Notes: generated by a model from the letters alone, not told the origin. Counted from the stretch's first letter, positions 1-10,264 are shown. The stretch is DNA of 47,196 bases from Prochlorococcus sp. AG-402-N21 (GCA_003216435.1 QCIW01000008.1:1-47196), one strand, 5' to 3'. Translations and numbers: made by a program.

Positions 1-34
1 GCGATTATTTTGGGTCATGTTTTTGTGAAACCTG

Positions 35-340
35 ATGAAAGAGCAGAATCATCCACTTTACTTAGTAGACCGAGACCATTTAAATCGATTGATGGCTAAA
101 GACTCTCCTGAAGATCAAGATTTAATAGATTTGGCAAGGTTATTTATAAGATACGAGGGTTTCCCTGGTGCGACTGATCTGCAATCAGATATGGCTAAAA
201 TTTTAAATTTATGGGGAATTTCAAAAGAATCACTAAACAGTAGAACCAAGGACATATGGGAAAAAGGCTTTCGTCCAGGCTATAACTCAGTAGATGTTAT
301 CGGTTCTGGTTTTGATACGTCTGATGACTCTGGTAGTTGA
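35..340 (+). CDS. DUF3288 family protein
   Basis: This 101-residue soluble protein matches the cyanobacterial DUF3288 family from memory: an N-terminal HPLY.VDR segment, a central LARLFIRYEGFPGA block, and a DMAKILNLWGIS block. No function is established for the family. The tail (about residues 88-101) is Asp/Ser/Gly-rich and probably disordered. The ATG at 35 is the first usable start, because the in-frame ATG at 17 runs into a stop after two codons. It precedes trpD with a 97-base spacer holding only a weak inverted repeat (ACTAAC/GTTAGT). Confidence 0.8.
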   Translation: MKEQNHPLYLVDRDHLNRLMAKDSPEDQDLIDLARLFIRYEGFPGATDLQSDMAKILNLWGISKESLNSRTKDIWEKGFRPGYNSVDVIGSGFDTSDDSGS

Positions 341-437
341 TTTATAACTAAATTTCTCTTTTACTAACTGCTTTCAGTCGTTAGTGAATAGCTTTCTATC
401 ATGTTCTTGTGATTAGAATATTTAGTTCTGAAATCTA

Positions 438-1469
438 ATGTCTTTATCGTTTGATTGGCCAGGACTCCTTGAAAGTCTTTTGTCTGGAGAAGATTTGACT
501 GAGAAAGAGGCAAAAGCAATTATGAATGCGTGGCTCTCCGAAGATCTTATGCCAGTTCAAACTGGTGCTTTTCTTGCAGCATTTAGATCAAAAGGAGTTT
601 CAGGTATTGAGCTTGCATCTATGGCAAAGGTTTTACGAGAAGCCTGTTCATTGCCTCTAACGTTGCCTTCTATTCCTATGGTCGATACTTGTGGGACAGG
701 GGGTGATGGTGCCGATACTTTCAACATTTCAACTGCGGTGGCTTTTGTGGCTGCTTCTTTTGGAGTCCATGTTGCTAAGCATGGTAATCGAAGTGCTAGT
801 GGGAAAGTTGGTTCTGCTGATGTATTGGAAGTTCTTGGACTTCGATTGGATGCTCCCCTTGAAAAAGTTATAAATGCAGTCGAACAAACAAGAGTCACTT
901 TTCTTTTTGCTCCTGTTTGGCATCCTTCTTTAGTTAACCTTGCCCCATTAAGAAAAAGTCTTGGTGTTAGAACTATATTTAATCTTTTAGGTCCTTTGGT
1001 TAATCCTTTGAGGCCCAGTGCTCAAGTCCTAGGAGTGGCAAAATCAGAATTACTAAAACCAATGGCAGAAGCATTGCTTCAGCTGGGTTTAGAACGTGCT
1101 GTAATTGTGCATGGTGCTGGGGGCTTAGATGAAGCTTCACTTGAAGGACCTAATGAACTAATTTTGCTTGAGAATCAAGAATTGAACTCAATCACTTTAA
1201 ATCCCTCTGATTTTGGTATTCCCAAGGTCTCTAATAGTGAACTTAAAGGAGGAAGCATAGATACTAATAAAGATATATTTTGTTCTTTGCTTAAAGGTGG
1301 AGGTACGGAACCTCAGAAACAAGTTGTAGCTCTCAATAATTCTCTGGTTTTGTGGGCTGCAGGTATTGAGAAAGACTTTCAATCTGGCTTTAAAAAATCA
1401 TTAGATTGCTTAGAGTCGGGTTCCCCATGGAATGTTTTTGAAAACTTAAAAACTTTTTTAGATGAATAG
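438..1469 (+). CDS. trpD: Anthranilate phosphoribosyltransferase
   Basis: TrpD transfers the phosphoribosyl group of PRPP to anthranilate, the second step of tryptophan synthesis, in the cytosol. The sequence shows the PRPP-binding glycine loop CGTGGDG at residues 85-91, the NIST motif just after it, and KHGNRS at 114-119, all diagnostic of the family. The 343-residue length is normal. Other trp genes are not adjacent, the usual dispersed arrangement in cyanobacteria. It is followed after 36 bases by carA on the same strand, so the two may be cotranscribed. Confidence 0.97.
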   Translation: MSLSFDWPGLLESLLSGEDLTEKEAKAIMNAWLSEDLMPVQTGAFLAAFRSKGVSGIELASMAKVLREACSLPLTLPSIPMVDTCGTGGDGADTFNISTAVAFVAASFGVHVAKHGNRSASGKVGSADVLEVLGLRLDAPLEKVINAVEQTRVTFLFAPVWHPSLVNLAPLRKSLGVRTIFNLLGPLVNPLRPSAQVLGVAKSELLKPMAEALLQLGLERAVIVHGAGGLDEASLEGPNELILLENQELNSITLNPSDFGIPKVSNSELKGGSIDTNKDIFCSLLKGGGTEPQKQVVALNNSLVLWAAGIEKDFQSGFKKSLDCLESGSPWNVFENLKTFLDE

Positions 1470-1505
1470 TTTTTAAACAAAGATCTTGATTGTGATTTTT
1501 TATTG

Positions 1506-2660
1506 ATGAAACCTGATTCTCTTAACACAGCCCAACTTTTACTTGCAGATGGCACCTTCTTAGAGGGAAAGGCATTTGGGTATAGAGGGACTACTTGCGG
1601 AGAGGTGGTATTTAATACTGGAATGACGGGTTATCAAGAAGTTCTTACTGATCCAAGCTACTTTGGACAATTGGTTACATTTACATATCCTGAGATTGGA
1701 AATACTGGCATTAATGAAATTGATAATGAGTCAAGCAAACCTTCTGTTCGAGGAGTAATTGTTCGTCAATTTACTGATATACCAAGTAATTGGCGTTGCT
1801 CTAGAAAACTAGAAGATTGGTTTGTTGAAGAGAAAATCGTTGGTATTTGTGGGGTAGATACGAGGGCATTAGTAAGGCATCTTAGAAATTTCGGAGCAAT
1901 GAATGGGGTTATCACTAACGAAGGCAAACTCTCTCTCCTTGATTTAAAACAAGAACTTAAGAACACTTCTCAGATGGAAGGACTAAATCTTGCAAGTATT
2001 GTTTCTACAAAAAAAGACTTTATTTGGAGAAATGCTTGTGCTTTGAAATTTGATCAAAGAATTAAAAGAAAAAAAGATTCTCCTTATAGGGTTGTTGCTA
2101 TAGATTTTGGTATTAAGAGGTCAATATTAGAACGTCTAGTTGCTCACAATTGTGAAATATACATTGTGCCATCTAATTCCGATTTTTCAAAAGTTATGAG
2201 TTTTGATCCTGAAGGAATATTTCTTTCAAATGGACCTGGAGATCCATCTGCGGTAAAGGAAGGTATTAACTTGGCAAAATCTTTGATTGAGGATACTGTT
2301 CTGCCAATTTTTGGAATATGTCTAGGTCATCAAATTCTTGGATTAGCTTTAGGAGGGGAGACTTTCAAATTAGATTTTGGTCATCGTGGTTTGAACCATC
2401 CTTGTGGGATAAGAGGTCAATTAGAAATAACGAGCCAAAATCACGGTTTTGCTCTTGAGGCTTCTTCTTTAGATGAAGAAACCATCGATATAACTCATTT
2501 TAATTTAAATGATAAAACTGTTGCAGGAATCTCTATGAGAGGCAAACCTGTTTTTGGTGTTCAGTATCATCCTGAAGCAAGTCCAGGTCCACATGATGCA
2601 GATCATCATTTCGATCGATTTGTTTCTCTAATGGAACAACGACGTAAAAGCATGGTTTAG
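1506..2660 (+). CDS. carA: Carbamoyl-phosphate synthase small (glutaminase) subunit
   Basis: CarA hydrolyses glutamine and passes ammonia to CarB for carbamoyl phosphate, the precursor of arginine and pyrimidines. The N-terminal CPSase small-chain domain begins around [13 protein letters not shown]. The C-terminal class I amidotransferase domain carries the nucleophile Cys272 in GICLGHQ and His355/Glu357 in YHPEA. A TTG lies immediately before the ATG at 1506; I take the ATG, giving 384 residues. carB is not in this window. A small hairpin overlaps the stop codon. Confidence 0.97.
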   Translation: MKPDSLNTAQLLLADGTFLEGKAFGYRGTTCGEVVFNTGMTGYQEVLTDPSYFGQLVTFTYPEIGNTGINEIDNESSKPSVRGVIVRQFTDIPSNWRCSRKLEDWFVEEKIVGICGVDTRALVRHLRNFGAMNGVITNEGKLSLLDLKQELKNTSQMEGLNLASIVSTKKDFIWRNACALKFDQRIKRKKDSPYRVVAIDFGIKRSILERLVAHNCEIYIVPSNSDFSKVMSFDPEGIFLSNGPGDPSAVKEGINLAKSLIEDTVLPIFGICLGHQILGLALGGETFKLDFGHRGLNHPCGIRGQLEITSQNHGFALEASSLDEETIDITHFNLNDKTVAGISMRGKPVFGVQYHPEASPGPHDADHHFDRFVSLMEQRRKSMV

Positions 2661-2680
2661 TTTGAAATAACTAACTAAAC
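2655..2680 (+). terminator. AT-rich hairpin at the carA stop codon
   Basis: GTTTAGTT (2655-2662) pairs perfectly with AACTAAAC (2673-2680) around a 10-base loop, and TTCTTT follows. The left arm includes the carA stop codon. The stem is 8 bp but AT-rich, so it is at best a weak terminator or RNA 3' end stabiliser. Confidence 0.3.
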
Positions 2681-2694
2681 TTCTTTCCATAGCC

Positions 2695-2702
2695 AAAGGA
2701 GG
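2695..2702 (+). promoter_or_regulatory. Strong Shine-Dalgarno deciding the start of the STAS gene
   Basis: AAAGGAGG is a near-perfect anti-16S match, unusual in this window where most genes lack a clear SD. It ends 9 bases before the ATA codon at 2712, the ideal spacing, and 72 bases before the TTG at 2775, which is far too distant. It therefore argues for initiation at 2712. Confidence 0.7.
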
Positions 2703-2711
2703 ATTAAAACC

Positions 2712-3077
2712 ATAAAAGATTTACAGCGTCTTACCGTCTCTTTAAGAGGTGGATTTGAAAAACGCAAAGGCTGTTTGGTGTTTTCTTTCACTGGACAGCT
2801 AGATGCATATTCAGAAAAACAGTTCAATACTTATGTTTCTGAAATTCTTCAGGCAAATAATCTTTCTGTGATTTTAGATTTGTCGAAAATTGATTTCATT
2901 GACTCTTCCGGTTTAGGTGCAATGGTACAAACTGCTAAACAGTGCAACAAACAAAAACGATCTTTTTTGGTTGTAGGTAATGCAAGAGTAATGCAAACAA
3001 TAAAATTGGTGCGCCTTCAAGATTATCTTCATTTGGTTGATGACCTAAACACAGCACTTAATCAATTAGCGGCTTGA
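2712..3077 (+). CDS. STAS-domain protein (anti-sigma factor antagonist type), apparent ATA start
   Basis: STAS-domain antagonists of the SpoIIAA/RsbV class bind a partner anti-sigma kinase and are switched by phosphorylation of a serine. That serine is visible in the motif IDFIDSSGLGAM. The open frame reads back without a stop from a TTG at 2775 to an ATA at 2712. The extra 21 residues (KDLQRLTVSLRGGF and following) supply the first beta strand and hairpin that an STAS fold needs. No ATG, GTG or TTG lies between 2679 and 2772 in this frame, yet a strong SD sits 9 bases before the ATA. I therefore call a 121-residue product; an ATT at 2703 abuts the SD and is less likely. The anti-sigma partner is not in the window. 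The stop overlaps the next gene. Confidence 0.8.
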   Translation: MKDLQRLTVSLRGGFEKRKGCLVFSFTGQLDAYSEKQFNTYVSEILQANNLSVILDLSKIDFIDSSGLGAMVQTAKQCNKQKRSFLVVGNARVMQTIKLVRLQDYLHLVDDLNTALNQLAA

Positions 3078-3478
3078 CTGATTGGATTAGTTGTCAGAGC
3101 CCATCAGGTTCTTCAGATGATTTGGGACCATTGCAATTAGCATGGCTCGGTGATGCTGTTTGGGAAATGCATCAACGGCTTAGGTATTGTCAAAAACCTG
3201 GCCGCTCAAAAGATCTTCATCATGCTGTTGTATTAGAGGTAAAGGCTTGTGCTCAAGCTCAGGCATTAATTTTATTAAATCCCTATTTAACAGAAGCGGA
3301 AAAGGATTATGTTCGGAAAGGAAGGAATCGAGCTGGCCGTGGTCCTCGTAAAGTTGATCCAGCTACATATGCAATGGCTACAGGATTTGAGACAATGGTT
3401 GGGTGGCTATTTCTGAAGAATCCTCCAAGGCTTTCTGAATTATTAGAACGTCTTCAAGACACTCCATCTAGTACTTAG
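3074..3478 (+). CDS. mrnC: Mini-ribonuclease III
   Basis: Mini-III is the RNase III catalytic domain without a dsRNA-binding domain; in Bacillus it matures 23S rRNA ends. The 134-residue protein shows the signature LAWLGDAVWE near residue 23, with the acidic Asp/Glu of the RNase III active site, and a second helix GFETMVGWLFL near residue 106 with the other conserved Glu. It starts with TTG overlapping the upstream TGA (TTGA), implying translational coupling to the STAS gene. The following gene is an rRNA 2'-O-methyltransferase, which fits a ribosomal RNA maturation context. Confidence 0.88.
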   Translation: MTDWISCQSPSGSSDDLGPLQLAWLGDAVWEMHQRLRYCQKPGRSKDLHHAVVLEVKACAQAQALILLNPYLTEAEKDYVRKGRNRAGRGPRKVDPATYAMATGFETMVGWLFLKNPPRLSELLERLQDTPSST

Positions 3479-3487
3479 GTAAAAACA

Positions 3488-4717
3488 ATGAGTTATCGTT
3501 CTGACAAGAATCGAAGTAAATTTAATGATCATTCATCTAGGAGATCCAATAAAACTTCTAGCCGAAGAAATAAAAAGCAGAGTAATGAACCATCTCCCAA
3601 TTTTAATAATGACACCAAGTCTTTTTCCAGGTCAACAGAAAGAAATTTTTTCAAAAACGAACCGAATACCTCTATAAGTCAAAGAAATAATTTCCGATCT
3701 AATTCAGATCGACATACTAGCTCTGATATAAATTCTTCCTCTCAGTCACCTTATGAATTAAGAAGATTCAACAATTCAGGTGCAAAATTTAAGCCTAATT
3801 TTCGGCAAAGAAGACGCTTTTTATCAGCTCCTTTAGAAAGCCCTTATTCAAATCAACCAAGAAAATTACAGGATCAACAAAATACCGATTATTTAGCTAA
3901 TCAAAATAATGGTTTAGAAGAAGATTCAATAGATTTGCTTTGGGGGCGTCATGCTACACAGGCTGCATTTGAGACTGGAAGACCTATCCATAGAATTTGG
4001 TGCACTTCGGAAATTAGAAGTTCTTCAAGGTTTTTTCAGTTTTTGCGTGATGCAAAGACTTCTGGAGTACTTGTTGAGGAAGTCTCTTGGGCACGACTTG
4101 CCCAGATAACAAAAGGTGCAGTGCATCAAGGTATTGCTCTACAAACAGCAGCAGCCGAAACTCTTGATTTAAATAAATTAATTCAGGCTTGTTCTTCTCT
4201 TAAAGAATCAGCTCTTTTGTTGGCATTGGATGGTCTAACAGATCCTCATAACCTTGGTGCAATTATTAGATCAGCGGAAGCCTTGGGTGCTCATGGAATT
4301 GTATTACCTCAGAGGCGAAGCGCAGGCCTTACTGGTTCTGTCGCTAAAGTCGCAGCTGGTGCCTTAGAGCACTTACCTGTTGCGCGAGTAGTTAATCTAA
4401 ATAGGTCTTTGGCAAAATTAAAAGAGCAAGGCTATAGCGTGATCGGTTTGGCAGAGGAAGGAGAAGTTACTCTTCAAGAAGCTGATTTAAGTGGACCTTT
4501 AGTAGTAGTCATTGGATCCGAGAATAAAGGTTTGTCTCTTTTAACTAGGAAACATTGTGACCAATTAGTGCGGATCCCTCTTAGGGGAGTGACAACAAGT
4601 CTTAATGCATCAATAGCAACATCAGTCGTTCTTTATGAAATTGCAAGAAATAGTTGGATGAAAAGAATTTCAGGTTACTCTCCTTCCCCAAAGTTAATTA
4701 AAGCAAAATTTACTTAA
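3488..4717 (+). CDS. rlmB: TrmH/SpoU family 23S rRNA 2'-O-ribose methyltransferase (RlmB-like)
   Basis: The C-terminal two thirds is a standard SPOUT enzyme. A substrate-binding domain begins near residue 154 (LLWGRHATQAAF), followed by the knotted SAM domain with motif 1 GLTDPHNLGAIIRSAEA, motif 2 VIGSENKGL and motif 3 SLNASIATSVVLYEIAR. The family methylates the 2'-OH of a conserved guanosine in 23S rRNA. The N-terminal 150 residues are an Asn/Ser/Arg/Lys-rich low-complexity extension with no predicted fold, making the protein 409 residues against about 245 for the E. coli enzyme. The gene lies 9 bases after Mini-III. Confidence 0.9.
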   Translation: MSYRSDKNRSKFNDHSSRRSNKTSSRRNKKQSNEPSPNFNNDTKSFSRSTERNFFKNEPNTSISQRNNFRSNSDRHTSSDINSSSQSPYELRRFNNSGAKFKPNFRQRRRFLSAPLESPYSNQPRKLQDQQNTDYLANQNNGLEEDSIDLLWGRHATQAAFETGRPIHRIWCTSEIRSSSRFFQFLRDAKTSGVLVEEVSWARLAQITKGAVHQGIALQTAAAETLDLNKLIQACSSLKESALLLALDGLTDPHNLGAIIRSAEALGAHGIVLPQRRSAGLTGSVAKVAAGALEHLPVARVVNLNRSLAKLKEQGYSVIGLAEEGEVTLQEADLSGPLVVVIGSENKGLSLLTRKHCDQLVRIPLRGVTTSLNASIATSVVLYEIARNSWMKRISGYSPSPKLIKAKFT

Positions 4718-4803
4718 CATAAGACTTGTCTTTTGATGAGCACCTAATTCTTAGCTGCTTGAGCAAAAATCTAAATAAATGAAATTTATAATTCAGAAAG
4801 AAT

Positions 4804-4830
4804 GAATTGAATTTAAATAAATTTCAATTC
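4804..4830 (+). terminator. Inverted repeat downstream of the rlmB-like gene
   Basis: GAATTGAA (4804-4811) pairs with TTCAATTC (4823-4830) around an 11-base loop. A second perfect 7-bp inverted repeat, TTTCTTA/TAAGAAA, spans 4862-4881 and is followed by a T-rich run. Both lie in the 222-base AT-rich spacer before the DUF1816 gene and could end the upstream operon. Stems of this composition occur easily by chance here. Confidence 0.25.
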
Positions 4831-4939
4831 TTAAAATAATGAAAGAGTTATGAATTCAAGATTTCTTAAGTAAATAAGAAAATGTTTTATTTGATTATTT
4901 AAATAATGTAAGTAAAGTAGAAAATATGCTTTGGATCTC

Positions 4940-5170
4940 ATGAGCCCAATCAGGGCGTTTCGCAGTTTGGGAAACAGTTTTGGTCTTACTTGGTGGGCCA
5001 AGGTGGAAACATTAGATCCAAGTGTTAATTACTGGTTTGGCCCCTTCCTTACAAGAAGGAGTCTTAAGAGAAATCTTTCTATATTTCTAGATGACTTGTC
5101 ATTAGAGGGAGCGACCTCTATAAGTCACAGGTTTATACGTTGTCGTCGCTCTGAGCCACTTACTACATAG
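4940..5170 (+). CDS. DUF1816 family protein
   Basis: This 76-residue protein fits the cyanobacterial DUF1816 family: WWAKVET, then [11 protein letters not shown], then an acidic/hydrophobic LDDLSLEGA segment. The fold resembles the small CpcD-like phycobilisome-linker domain, but no function is known, and Prochlorococcus lacks normal phycobilisomes. An in-frame TTG at 4931 is possible; I prefer the ATG at 4940. A hairpin covers its stop codon and separates it from gatA. Confidence 0.75.
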   Translation: MSPIRAFRSLGNSFGLTWWAKVETLDPSVNYWFGPFLTRRSLKRNLSIFLDDLSLEGATSISHRFIRCRRSEPLTT

Positions 5171-5185
5171 CCCTTTTTAGGCTAT
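5167..5185 (+). terminator. Hairpin between DUF1816 and gatA
   Basis: ATAGCC (5167-5172) pairs with GGCTAT (5180-5185) over a 7-base T-rich loop, directly over the DUF1816 stop codon, followed by ATATGTTTAATTTT. This resembles a short intrinsic terminator. It ends just before the first in-frame ATG of the gatA frame (5188). Confidence 0.45.
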
Positions 5186-5214
5186 ATATGTTTAATTTTG
5201 AATTACCAAGGATA

Positions 5215-6675
5215 ATGTCGATTGCCGAATGGCGTAAACAACTAAAAAATGGCGACGCTTCTTCTTTAGAGCTTGTTCAAGACTATATAAAGAGAATTCG
5301 AGAAAAGGATGAAACATTGCACTCGTATTTAACTCTTAATTTTGAAGCAGCCTTAAAGAAAGCACAGAAAATAGATGAAGATCGTAGTTCAGGTGTTCAG
5401 TTGCCGCCTTTAGCTGGAGTACCTTTCGCTATAAAAGATAATCTTTGTACAAGCGGAGTTAAAACTACTTGTTCAAGTCGAATGCTCGCGAATTTTGTAC
5501 CTCCCTATGAATCAACAGTTACTGAAAGGCTATGGGATGCAGGTGGAATTTTATTAGGGAAGACTAATTTAGATGAATTTGCTATGGGTAGTTCTACCGA
5601 AAATTCAGCCTTTGGTGCAACTTCAAATCCATGGGATATAAGTCGTGTTCCTGGGGGTAGTTCAGGAGGTAGTGCAGCAGCAGTTGCTTCTGGTTTATGT
5701 ATGGCATCTTTAGGTTCTGATACTGGTGGATCGATTCGGCAGCCGGCCTCCTTTTGTGGAGTCGTTGGCATGAAGCCTACCTATGGTCGTGTTAGTAGGT
5801 GGGGCCTTGTAGCTTTTGCTAGCTCATTAGATCAAGTTGGTCCTTTTAGTTCATGTGTATCTGATACGGCCGAGGTTTTACAAGTAATTTCTGGATATGA
5901 TTCTAGAGATTCAACCTCTTTGAAGGTCCCTGTTCCTAACTTTCTAGAGCAGTTACCTAAGTCAATTGAAGGTATGAGAATTGGATTAATCAATCAGTGC
6001 TTTAATCAGAGTGGATTATCTCCTGAGGTTAAGGACGCTACTCTTGCAGCTGCTAATCAACTTCAATCATTAGGAGCAGAATTAGTAGAGATAGATTGTC
6101 CTTGCTTTAACGATGGTATAGCTACTTACTATGTTATTGCACCTTCGGAAGCTTCCGCTAACTTAGCTAGATATGATGGAGTCAAATACGGTTATAGATC
6201 CGATAAGGTAGACAATTTAGCTTCAATGACTTCTTTTAGTAGATCGGAAGGTTTTGGTAGCGAGGTAAAAAGAAGAATATTGATAGGGACTTATGCTTTA
6301 TCCGCTGGGTATGTAGATGCCTATTATAAAAAGGCTCAAAAGGTGAGAACATTAATCAGGGAAGATTTCCAAAAGGCTTTTAATAAGGCCGATGTTTTGC
6401 TGACTCCAACTTCCCCGACGACTGCATTTAAAGCTGGATGTCATGACAATAATCCTTTGGCCATGTATCTTTCGGATTTGCTTACAATCCCAGCCAACCT
6501 TGCTGGTTTACCAGCAATAAGTCTTCCTTGTGGTTTTGATCAAGAGGGCTTGCCAATTGGTCTACAGCTAATAGCTAATGTTCTCGATGAAAAGAGACTA
6601 TTACAGACTGCCTTTCAATACGAGCAAGCAGCAGCAGTAATGAAAAATAGCCCAATCTCTGATTTCATTCCTTGA
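5215..6675 (+). CDS. gatA: Aspartyl/glutamyl-tRNA amidotransferase subunit A
   Basis: GatA is the glutaminase/amidase subunit of GatCAB, which converts Glu-tRNA(Gln) to Gln-tRNA(Gln), essential in cyanobacteria. The amidase-signature catalytic triad is visible as Lys74 (AIKDN), Ser149 (GGSSGGS) and Ser173 (DTGGSIRQ), with the family spacing of 75 and 24 residues. I start at the ATG at 5215 ([10 protein letters not shown]) because AAGGA precedes it at a suitable distance and family members begin there. An ATG nine codons upstream (5188) would place the start against a hairpin. gatB and gatC are not adjacent. Confidence 0.96.
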   Translation: MSIAEWRKQLKNGDASSLELVQDYIKRIREKDETLHSYLTLNFEAALKKAQKIDEDRSSGVQLPPLAGVPFAIKDNLCTSGVKTTCSSRMLANFVPPYESTVTERLWDAGGILLGKTNLDEFAMGSSTENSAFGATSNPWDISRVPGGSSGGSAAAVASGLCMASLGSDTGGSIRQPASFCGVVGMKPTYGRVSRWGLVAFASSLDQVGPFSSCVSDTAEVLQVISGYDSRDSTSLKVPVPNFLEQLPKSIEGMRIGLINQCFNQSGLSPEVKDATLAAANQLQSLGAELVEIDCPCFNDGIATYYVIAPSEASANLARYDGVKYGYRSDKVDNLASMTSFSRSEGFGSEVKRRILIGTYALSAGYVDAYYKKAQKVRTLIREDFQKAFNKADVLLTPTSPTTAFKAGCHDNNPLAMYLSDLLTIPANLAGLPAISLPCGFDQEGLPIGLQLIANVLDEKRLLQTAFQYEQAAAVMKNSPISDFIP

Positions 6676-6683
6676 ATAAGTCT

Positions 6684-6732
6684 GACACTTTATATGGTGT
6701 GTGAATATAAGCGCTAGTCTTTATATAGTGTC
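6684..6732 (+). repeat. Paired repeats in the dnaE promoter region
   Basis: CTTTATATGGTGT (6688-6700) recurs as CTTTATATAGTGT (6719-6731), 12 of 13 identical, with a 31-base period, about three helical turns. The block is also bounded by the inverted pair GACACT (6684-6689) and AGTGTC (6727-6732). It fills the short spacer before dnaE and looks like a paired operator, though chance similarity in AT-rich DNA is possible. Confidence 0.4.
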
Positions 6733-6748
6733 TTGTGGATAGTGGCTT

Positions 6749-9700
6749 GTGGGGTTCGTTCCGTTACACAATCATAGTGATTACAGCCTTTTGGATGGGG
6801 CAAGTCAACTTCCTAAAATGGTTCAGAGAGCGAAAGAGCTTGAAATGCCAGCTCTTGCTTTAACTGACCATGGAGTTATGTATGGAGCTATTGAACTTTT
6901 AAAACTTTGTACCGCAGCTGGGATTAAACCAATTATTGGCAATGAAATGTATGTCATTAATGGATCAATAGAAGACCCACAACCTAAGAAAGAAAGGAGA
7001 TATCACTTAGTTGTACTTGCTAAAAATACAGTTGGTTATAAGAATCTTGTAAAACTTACTACTATCAGTCATCTAAGAGGAATGAGAGGTCGTGGTATTT
7101 TTTCGAGACCTTGTATTGATAAAGAGACACTAAGAAATCATAGTGAAGGTTTGATTGTCTCTACTGCATGTCTTGGTGGAGAAATTCCTCAGGCGATACT
7201 CAGAGGCCGTTTAGATGTTGCAAGAGATATTGCTCGCTGGTATCAAGAGACCTTTGGGGAAGATTTTTATCTTGAAATTCAAGATCATGGTTCAATTGAA
7301 GATCGAATAGTAAATGTTGAAATTGTTCGAATAGCAAAAGAATTAGATATAGAAATTGTTGCAACAAATGATGCTCATTATTTATCTAAAAATGATGTTG
7401 AGTCTCATGATGCTTTGCTCTGCGTTCTTACAGGAAAACTTGTTAGTGAGGAGAAAAGGCTTAGGTATACAGGTACTGAATATATAAAATCAAGAGAAGA
7501 GATGCAACAATTATTTCTTGATCATTTAGATAAAGATATTATTCTAAAGGCTATAAATAATTCGTTATCAGTAGCAGACAAGATTGAGGAGTATTCTATT
7601 TTAGGTAACTATAAAATGCCTCGTTTCCCTATACCTAAAGATACAAGTTCCGTTGATTATTTGAAAAAAGTTGCACTAGATGGTTTGCTGGAAAAACTTC
7701 ATATTAACTCCTTAAATGACATCGAATCTAATTATCTAGAAAGATTAGATTATGAAATAAATATTATAGATAAGATGGGATTTCCTACTTACTTTTTAGT
7801 TGTATGGGATTATATTAGTTTTGCAAGAAAAAAAGGGATACCTGTCGGACCAGGAAGAGGTTCTGCAGCAGGTTCTTTAGTTGCTTATGCTTTAAGTATA
7901 ACAAATATAGATCCAGTGGAAAATGGCTTATTGTTTGAGCGATTTCTTAACCCAGAACGTAAATCTTTGCCAGATATTGATACTGACTTCTGCATCGAGA
8001 GACGAGGTGAAGTTATTGATTATGTAACAAATAGATATGGTGAAGACAAGGTTGCTCAGATAATAACTTTTAATAAAATGACGTCAAAGGCAGTTTTAAA
8101 GGATGTAGCAAGAGTTTTAGATATACCTTATGGAGATGCTGATCGTTTGGCAAAGTTAATACCTGTTGTGAGAGGAAAACCTGCAAAACTATCCGCGATG
8201 ATAGGTAAGCAATCGCCAAATGTAGAATTCAGAGAAAAATATCAAACTGACCCAATAGTTCAACGTTGGGTTGATATGGCCATAAGAATAGAAGGTACAA
8301 ATAAAACTTTTGGAGTACATGCAGCTGGTGTTGTAATAGCTGCTGATTCTCTTGATGATATTGTTCCACTTCAACGTAATAATGATGGTCAAATAATTAC
8401 TCAATATTTTATGGAGGATATTGAATCATTAGGTTTATTGAAAATGGATTTTTTAGGCTTGAAAAATTTAACTATGATAAATAAAACTGTAGAACTTTTG
8501 CAGGATTCTATTGGACAGAAATTAAATCCAGATAATTTTCCTTTAGATGATAAGCAAACATTTGATCTTTTATCTAGAGGAGATCTAGAAGGAATATTTC
8601 AACTTGAATCTAGTGGTATGAGGAATATTGTTAGAGATTTAAAGCCATCATCTTTAGAAGATATTTCATCTATACTTGCCCTTTATCGTCCTGGACCTTT
8701 AGATGCTGGACTTATCCCGAAGTTTATAAATCGTAAGCATGGAAAAGAAGCAATTGATTTTCCCCATGAGTTATTAAAACCAATCCTTAAAGATACATAT
8801 GGAATAATGGTATACCAGGAACAGATAATGAAAATTGCTCAGGATTTAGCAGGATATTCTTTGGGACAAGCTGATCTATTGCGGAGAGCAATGGGTAAGA
8901 AAAAGATTAAAGAAATGGAAAGACATAGGCAACTTTTTGTTGAAGGAGCAAGCAATAAAAGTGTTGATTCTTTGTTAGCCAATAAACTCTTTGATCAGAT
9001 GGTTTTATTTGCAGAATATTGCTTTAACAAAAGTCACTCAACAGCATATGGGGCAGTTACTTATCAAACAGCATATTTGAAGGCTCATTACCCTGTGGCT
9101 TATATGGCTTCTTTATTAACAGTTAATTCTGGCTCCACAGATAAGATCCAACGTTACATATCAAATTGCAATTCTATAGGAATAGAAGTTGAACCACCTG
9201 ATGTTAATTCATCCGGAATTGACTTCACCCCAAAAGATAATCGAATTCTTTTTGGGCTTTCTGCGATAAGAAACTTAGGAGATAATGCTATTAACGAACT
9301 AATAAGAACTCGCAGCTCTGATGGAAAATTTACTTCATTAGCAGATTTGTGTGATCGCATTCCATCCAATGTTCTCAACCGTAGAGCTTTGGAGTCATTA
9401 GTTCATTGTGGCGCTTTGGATAATTTAGAGGAATCTTCTAATAGAGCACAATTAATTGCAGATTTGGACTTGGTAATTGATTGGGCTTCATCTAGATCAA
9501 AAGATCGCTTGACTGGTCAGGGTAATTTGTTTGACTTGAGTTCTGCTGAAAGTGATTCCAAAGAGCAAAAAGATTTTTCTACTGCACCAAAAGCCTCATC
9601 AATTCCAGATTATTCTCCTACAGATAGATTAAGGCTGGAGAAAGAAGTAGTTGGCTTTTATCTCTCTGATCATCCTTTAAAACAACTTGCCAAACCAGCC

Positions 9701-10264
9701 AAATTGATCGCTCCAATCAGTATTGGCTTGATCAATGAACAAAAAGATAAATCAAAAGTAAGTTGTATCGCCATGATTCCGGAAATGAAGCAAAGGACTA
9801 CACGAAAAGGCGACACTATGGCAATACTTAAACTGGAGGATTTGACTGGCTCTTGTGATGCTGTTGTCTTCCCAAAAAGTTACCAAAGATTATCTGAACA
9901 TTTGATGTTGGAAACTCGTTTGCTTGTTTGGGGTTCAGTTGATATTCGTGACGAATCTAGTCAATTAATTATTGATGATTGCAGAGCTATTGATGATCTT
10001 AGATTCCTTGTAATAGAATTGTTGCCAGAACAAGCTGGTGATATTGGGATTCAACATAAGTTGAGAGAATGTTTATATAAACATCGTCCTAATAAAGGAG
10101 AATTAGGTGTAAGAGTTCCCGTTGTGGCGGCAATAAGGGGTGAATCTAAAGTTAGTTATGTGAGATTTGGTCATCAGTTTTGTGTTCGTGATGCAGACAC
10201 GGCCGTAAATTTTCTGCAGAACAATTCTTTCAGAGCATCCTGCAGTGAAAGCTTACTTAATTAA
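6749..10264 (+). CDS. dnaE: DNA polymerase III alpha subunit, uninterrupted
   Basis: DnaE is the replicative polymerase catalytic subunit. The 1171-residue protein has an N-terminal PHP domain ([15 protein letters not shown]), the C-family polymerase core with catalytic aspartates Asp409 and Asp411 in PDIDTDF, a helix-hairpin-helix region, and a C-terminal OB-fold near residues 980-1070. It starts with GTG; a stop lies three codons upstream, so this is the only reasonable start. At Tyr757-Cys758 (FAEY|CFN) many cyanobacterial DnaE proteins are split by a trans-splicing intein. Here the coding sequence runs straight through. Confidence 0.98.
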   Translation: MGFVPLHNHSDYSLLDGASQLPKMVQRAKELEMPALALTDHGVMYGAIELLKLCTAAGIKPIIGNEMYVINGSIEDPQPKKERRYHLVVLAKNTVGYKNLVKLTTISHLRGMRGRGIFSRPCIDKETLRNHSEGLIVSTACLGGEIPQAILRGRLDVARDIARWYQETFGEDFYLEIQDHGSIEDRIVNVEIVRIAKELDIEIVATNDAHYLSKNDVESHDALLCVLTGKLVSEEKRLRYTGTEYIKSREEMQQLFLDHLDKDIILKAINNSLSVADKIEEYSILGNYKMPRFPIPKDTSSVDYLKKVALDGLLEKLHINSLNDIESNYLERLDYEINIIDKMGFPTYFLVVWDYISFARKKGIPVGPGRGSAAGSLVAYALSITNIDPVENGLLFERFLNPERKSLPDIDTDFCIERRGEVIDYVTNRYGEDKVAQIITFNKMTSKAVLKDVARVLDIPYGDADRLAKLIPVVRGKPAKLSAMIGKQSPNVEFREKYQTDPIVQRWVDMAIRIEGTNKTFGVHAAGVVIAADSLDDIVPLQRNNDGQIITQYFMEDIESLGLLKMDFLGLKNLTMINKTVELLQDSIGQKLNPDNFPLDDKQTFDLLSRGDLEGIFQLESSGMRNIVRDLKPSSLEDISSILALYRPGPLDAGLIPKFINRKHGKEAIDFPHELLKPILKDTYGIMVYQEQIMKIAQDLAGYSLGQADLLRRAMGKKKIKEMERHRQLFVEGASNKSVDSLLANKLFDQMVLFAEYCFNKSHSTAYGAVTYQTAYLKAHYPVAYMASLLTVNSGSTDKIQRYISNCNSIGIEVEPPDVNSSGIDFTPKDNRILFGLSAIRNLGDNAINELIRTRSSDGKFTSLADLCDRIPSNVLNRRALESLVHCGALDNLEESSNRAQLIADLDLVIDWASSRSKDRLTGQGNLFDLSSAESDSKEQKDFSTAPKASSIPDYSPTDRLRLEKEVVGFYLSDHPLKQLAKPAKLIAPISIGLINEQKDKSKVSCIAMIPEMKQRTTRKGDTMAILKLEDLTGSCDAVVFPKSYQRLSEHLMLETRLLVWGSVDIRDESSQLIIDDCRAIDDLRFLVIELLPEQAGDIGIQHKLRECLYKHRPNKGELGVRVPVVAAIRGESKVSYVRFGHQFCVRDADTAVNFLQNNSFRASCSESLLN

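Noticed and set aside
557-923. Two open frames on the minus strand opposite trpD
   Set aside because: They lie wholly within a well-conserved gene, lack family similarity and have no promoter or ribosome site; they are antisense shadows.
5505-5771. An 88-codon Pro/Ala/Glu-rich minus-strand frame inside gatA
   Set aside because: Composition mirrors the Gly/Ser-rich amidase signature read backwards; no independent evidence of a gene.
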